DNA from: Victivallales bacterium
Lineage (GTDB): Bacteria > Verrucomicrobiota > Lentisphaeria > Oligosphaerales > Oligosphaeraceae
Direction of reading: 5' to 3'
DNA length: 34,446 bases
Assembly: GCA_017617415.1 (NCBI GenBank)
Contig: JAFZWH010000108.1
Span: forward strand, 1-34,446
Part shown: positions 31,412-34,446 of the stretch, piece by piece
Layout: every line of letters begins with the position of its first letter
Position numbering within the stretch: position 1 is the first letter of the stretch
Made by a program: the position numbers and the translations under genes
The notes under the pieces: generated by a model
The model's input: the letters and a program-made list of their open reading frames with translations, nothing else
Database searches by the model: none
Told to the model about the DNA's origin: nothing

Positions 31412-31702
31412 GGGATATTGCACTGCTGTCCCGTAAAAAACTGTGCCTTGCGTAAAATGCGACGGAAGCAAGGCAAGTTTGCCAGAAGGGCGATTTTAAC
31501 CAGTCAGTATCGGTAGCGCTTTTTGCGTATATGCGCATGCGCGATCAGATAGGGAGGCATGCCCCCACCCCCTACGATAGTAATGTAATGCGGTTTTCGT
31601 CCAGTTGCAAGTCCGATGGCGGGAAAGGAAACGGAATCGTAGTTTTCCTATGATTTTTGCCTTGAGACGGTAGTTTCACTGGACAGCAGTGGGGGGATAT
31701 TG
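31412..31702. mobile_element. MITE-like insertion with inverted repeats and 9-bp duplication
   Basis: CACTGCTGTCC (31421-31431) and its inverse GGACAGCAGTG (31681-31691) are perfect 11-bp terminal repeats, extending imperfectly to about 18 bp (CGTAAAA vs AGTGAAA). The nine bases GGGATATTG lie directly left (31412-31420) and again at 31694-31702 on the right, after two extra G bases. The 271-base interior is not a transposase; it contains palindromes such as GCGCATGCGC (31533-31542) and GCCTTGC/GCAAGGC. A 9-base duplication is typical of IS4-like transposition. The source transposase is not in the window. Confidence 0.75.
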
Positions 31703-31960
31703 TATCCTTCAAGGCAGTTTTGAATCCTTTTGCGGTGGCGTTTCCAGGGGTGCTTGTTGTGGACCACCGAAACAATTTTCATGTCGTCATGTCGCTGAAA
31801 GCGGTCAAAAAAAGATATTGAATAAAAAATGCTCATTGGATAAATTTTGTTCAATCATGGGGTTTTTGTGTTCCATGGCGAGAAATTTCTTCAAGAGGGG
31901 TTATTTTTGAGGAACTTGTAGGCTTGATGGTGGTCTAAGTTGCCATCGAGATGGAATTTC

Positions 31961-31976
31961 TGGCACGCCCTTTGCT
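31961..31976 (+). promoter_or_regulatory. Sigma-54 (RpoN) promoter of the exported protein at 32049
   Basis: TGGCACG-CCCT-TTGCT fits the -24/-12 consensus TGGCACG-N4-TTGCW exactly. GG (31962-31963) and GC (31974-31975) are separated by the required 10 bases. Transcription would start near 31987, giving a leader of about 62 bases with GGGAG (32035-32039) before the ATG. Such promoters depend on an NtrC-type activator that would bind upstream. Confidence 0.75.
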
Positions 31977-32048
31977 CTATGCTTGCATAAAGTTTCCTCG
32001 GGGCTAAAATCCGTTTTATGTGTGTGAACTGTTTGGGAGTTCGCAATA

Positions 32049-33008
32049 ATGAGAAAACTCTTACTTTCGTTATTGACGGCGTTTTTGTGTGTGGCCTCAT
32101 GCGTCGTTTACGCGCAGAACTGGGGCAAAGTGACAGTGTATGCCTCGTGGGAGCTTATCACGGATTTCGGCATGGGGGGAGCAAGCCGTGTTGCATACAT
32201 GGCGATTGGCGACGCCAATCAGCAATGGGATCCCTATCCGCCAGGCACCCCTGACAATGCCAGTAACATACTGGCGCTTGAAGTCGGTGACAAGAATTAC
32301 AAGCAAGTGTCGAACCATGTGAAAATTGACCTGAATTCCCCGGCGAGTTTCGAGACGGATTGGCTGCTTCAGTTCTCCACCACGACCGGCGTCCCCGCGA
32401 AAGTGACCATCCGGTGCCTGTCCAACCAGTTGCCGAATCCGGCATCGCTGAAGCTCCGGCTGCTGGCGGTGGATGGCAGCGAAGTGGAGATCACGGCGGT
32501 CACGGCGGGTTCGTCCCAGGAGGTGGAGGTGCTTTCCGAAGCGGCGCCGAATACTCTGATGGCGACCTACGAGGTGCCGCTGGTGAACGGCGTGGAGTAT
32601 GCCCTGAACCTGGCTCCCGGCTGGAATTTGGTTGGCATTCCCTTGCTGGAGGTCACCGACGATGGTGGACTCTTGCATCATGCGGTGTTGCACTTGAACA
32701 GCGTGATTACACATGTTTCCGAACTGCGGCAAGGTGCAGCATATTGGGTGTACAACAATGCAAACGCAGTTGCAATAGTGACACTTAAGGGAACGGCCTA
32801 CATTGGCGAGAAAAGCGCTCTCGCCAATGACCTGACGACGGGTTGGAACTATGTCAGTCTGGCAGGCACCGTCAAAGACTCTACTACCAAGGAGTTCGCT
32901 CCTGCGGAGTCGCCCTCCAATCAGATTTGGCGCTGGGATGCATCGAGGCAGAGTTTTGTCCAGGATTCCGTGCTGGAACTTGGCGCGGGTTATGTGATCA
33001 AGAATTAG
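32049..33008 (+). CDS. Exported protein with paired GWN...GY domains, sigma-54 controlled
   Basis: This 319-residue protein has a signal peptide (MRKLLLSLLTAFLCVASC, cleavage near residue 22 after VYA). The first part (about 23-190) is beta-rich. The second part has two copies of a pattern found in secreted proteins of Planctomycetes-like groups: APGWNLVGIPL...AYWVYNNAN and TTGWNYVSLAG...GAGYVIKN. No catalytic motif is visible; it may bind or display something at the cell surface. Because it lies behind a sigma-54 promoter, its expression is probably conditional. It ends before the duplicated promoters of the next exported protein. GGGAG nine bases before the ATG fits the start. Confidence 0.78.
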   Translation: MRKLLLSLLTAFLCVASCVVYAQNWGKVTVYASWELITDFGMGGASRVAYMAIGDANQQWDPYPPGTPDNASNILALEVGDKNYKQVSNHVKIDLNSPASFETDWLLQFSTTTGVPAKVTIRCLSNQLPNPASLKLRLLAVDGSEVEITAVTAGSSQEVEVLSEAAPNTLMATYEVPLVNGVEYALNLAPGWNLVGIPLLEVTDDGGLLHHAVLHLNSVITHVSELRQGAAYWVYNNANAVAIVTLKGTAYIGEKSALANDLTTGWNYVSLAGTVKDSTTKEFAPAESPSNQIWRWDASRQSFVQDSVLELGAGYVIKN

Positions 33009-33077
33009 TCGGAGAGTGAACTCGCTTTCCCTTGTGATAAAATCTTTTTTGATTTGCAAAACCTTTTTTTCTGGCTG

Positions 33078-33142
33078 CTGGTAATTTTCTTTGCGCTACT
33101 ATAGTCCTGTCCATTGGTAAATTTTCTTTTTGCTACTATAGT
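33078..33142 (+). promoter_or_regulatory. Duplicated sigma-70 promoter before the surface protein
   Basis: Two near-identical promoters lie 36 bases apart. The first has CTGGTA (33078-33083), 16 bases, TATAGT (33100-33105). The second has TTGGTA (33114-33119), 17 bases, TATAGT (33137-33142). Both share TTTTCTTT in the spacer and CTACTATAGT at the -10. This reads as a tandem duplication of one promoter. The ATG at 33191 follows AGGA with seven bases of spacing. Confidence 0.75.
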
Positions 33143-33190
33143 AAATATGTGTGCATTTCTTGTGTAATTCTTTTAAAATAGGAAAAAAAG

Positions 33191-34446
33191 ATGAAAAACA
33201 AATTCTCCGTCGTTCTGACGACTTTGGTGTTGATTGGTCTCACCGCCACCACCTTCGCCGCTTTCACGGTGGATGTGAAGATCGGCTCTGCCGATGCCGG
33301 CGTTTCCCTGACTTTCGGGGCAGGTACTTCTCAGGAGCAGCCATTTCCGCCCGTCTCCCTGATGTTCGGTGTCAAGGACGTCTTCCTGGCCAATCCTGCC
33401 AATTTCACTGCCGCCGCCGATGTCTCTGGCGACCTCTCCCGCCTCTCCGTGGATGTGCGCTCAGGCGCCACCCAGTGGGTCATCGTCGCCAACTCGGACG
33501 CCACGCTCCACTTCGCCAAGTCCTCCGGGACCCCAAAGCTCTACTACGGTGCGCTTGTTCCGAATCCTGAGATGACCAGCTATGAGAATGGTCTCATCTA
33601 TGAAGCAGGCGGCGTGCTGGGCGACAGCCTGAGCGTCACTGCCGGCGGTTTCTACACCATCAGCACCGCCAGTGTCACCGAGGCCAATGTGGCGAAAGTC
33701 TCCGATGACGAGGCGAACATCACCATCTACGCCGTGGACCTCGACGGCTCCGGGGCCTTCACCAACGACTGGACACCCGCTCCGGGCACGGCCTCTGACG
33801 CCGACACTCTCCACATCGCTGCCACCTCCACCGGCATCTACTTCACGGACGGCGCCAAATACTGGAGTCTGGACGACGGCACCTCCAGCACCACCGCCCC
33901 TGAAAGCTACTCCGCCCTCATCACCGTGGACGGCGCGACCATCAGCGCGCTTTCCAACTACGCCTTGAGCCTCTCAGGCACGCCATCCGAACTGAGCCTC
34001 TCCGCTGGCTCCACCGCGCAGCCGCTGACTACCACCCTCGCCAATGGTGCCGGAAAGATTTCCGCCATCACCTGGATCATCAAGACCTTCGGCACTCTCG
34101 ACTTCGACCAGAACGGCGTGGTGGACTTCAACGACACCATCTTCTTCTACAACTTCGTGACGCAGGGCGGTTCCGCCGCCGAACTCTCCGCCGCCGACCT
34201 GATGCTCTTTGCGGAGGAAACCGCCAACCTTGAGGCCGAGGCCCAGACCGCTTTGGACTATCTGAATGCCAAAGAGGCCAGCCTGGCTCTGGACGGTACC
34301 GTGTTCGAGTCTATCGACGACCTCTACGACAGCGCCATCTATTTCTACAACTACATCACCCAGGGCGGTGCCGCCGCCGAACTGACGCCTGCGGACATCT
34401 CGCTGTTCACGGTGGATCCGGATGACACGGACAAGGCGCAGGTCGC
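33191..34446 (+). CDS. Secreted protein with dockerin-like repeats, runs off the window
   Basis: The frame is open from 33191 to the window end (418 residues seen). A signal peptide (MKNKFSVVLTTLVLIGL, cleavage near residue 25) is followed by about 270 residues of beta-rich, Ser/Thr-rich sequence. At 304-315 lies a dockerin/EF-hand loop, DFDQNGVVDFND, with calcium ligands Asp304, Asp306, Asn308, Asp312 and Asp315. The helix after it, TIFFYNFVTQGGSAAEL, recurs about 66 residues later as AIYFYNYITQGGAAAEL, without an intact loop before it. This looks like an extended dockerin-like repeat protein displayed or assembled outside the cell. The end, and any further repeats, lie outside the window. 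Confidence 0.82.
   Translation, partial: MKNKFSVVLTTLVLIGLTATTFAAFTVDVKIGSADAGVSLTFGAGTSQEQPFPPVSLMFGVKDVFLANPANFTAAADVSGDLSRLSVDVRSGATQWVIVANSDATLHFAKSSGTPKLYYGALVPNPEMTSYENGLIYEAGGVLGDSLSVTAGGFYTISTASVTEANVAKVSDDEANITIYAVDLDGSGAFTNDWTPAPGTASDADTLHIAATSTGIYFTDGAKYWSLDDGTSSTTAPESYSALITVDGATISALSNYALSLSGTPSELSLSAGSTAQPLTTTLANGAGKISAITWIIKTFGTLDFDQNGVVDFNDTIFFYNFVTQGGSAAELSAADLMLFAEETANLEAEAQTALDYLNAKEASLALDGTVFESIDDLYDSAIYFYNYITQGGAAAELTPADISLFTVDPDDTDKAQV

Larger units (their letters stand above)
31307..32048. other. 742-base gene-free region between nadB and the exported protein
   Basis: No coding frame with family support was found. It holds nadB's upstream region (31307-31411), a MITE-like insertion (31412-31702, below), an AT-rich stretch with A runs (31803-31830), a CCATCGAGATGG palindrome (31943-31954) and the sigma-54 promoter (31961-31976). 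The two flanking genes are divergent, so it carries both control regions. Confidence 0.7.

Noticed and set aside
31689-31910. 73-codon frame to the right of the MITE
   Set aside because: It overlaps the duplication and AT-rich leader, is Cys/Phe-rich without pattern, and has no ribosome site.
33078-33093. Second sigma-54 promoter before the dockerin-like gene
   Set aside because: GG and GC are separated by 11 bases instead of 10, and the sequence fits a sigma-70 -35 box better.

Overview
The window is a chromosomal stretch of a Gram-negative-type bacterium. It has short or overlapping gene junctions, AT-rich promoters in front of GC-richer genes, and many small palindromic repeats between genes. 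The gene content fits a member of the PVC group (Lentisphaerae/Kiritimatiellota-like) or a neighbouring uncultured lineage: a very large secreted GH42-like hydrolase, a GH13 plus GDE_C debranching fusion, a RarA-methyltransferase fusion, a sigma-54 promoter before an exported protein, and a surface protein with dockerin-like repeats. This placement is an inference from gene types; no 16S gene is present.

Layout. 1-3600: an EEP-family phosphohydrolase, then the SRP RNA gene (ffs) followed by dnaX and recR, a common bacterial neighbourhood. 3658-8929: a nucleotide-sugar epimerase, a low-molecular-weight phosphatase, an array of four tandem hairpins, the tRNA methyltransferase trmO, a coiled membrane protein, a YejB-type permease without visible partner subunits, and an exported acidic-tailed protein ending in a clear terminator. 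9130-14790: xseA-xseB (exonuclease VII), pbpC (penicillin-binding protein 1C) and ligA (NAD-dependent ligase). 14948-18077, minus strand: rpsD with its own promoter, long leader and terminator, then an SGNH hydrolase and a short ComEC. 18264-22129: a small upstream ORF overlapping the start of the 1263-residue secreted GH42-like protein. 22188-31306, minus strand: rarA fusion, bifunctional glycogen debranching enzyme, a zinc-ribbon membrane protein, and nadB. 31307-32048 is gene-free and carries a MITE-like insertion with a target-site duplication, followed by a sigma-54 promoter. 32049-34446: two exported proteins; the second has duplicated sigma-70 promoters and runs off the window.

The genes mostly serve housekeeping functions (replication and repair: dnaX, recR, xseAB, ligA, rarA; translation and export: ffs, rpsD, trmO; wall: pbpC; NAD synthesis: nadB; glycogen breakdown). 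The unusual content is the dense set of intergenic repeats, the inserted MITE-like element, the domain fusions, and the regulated exported proteins at the right end.
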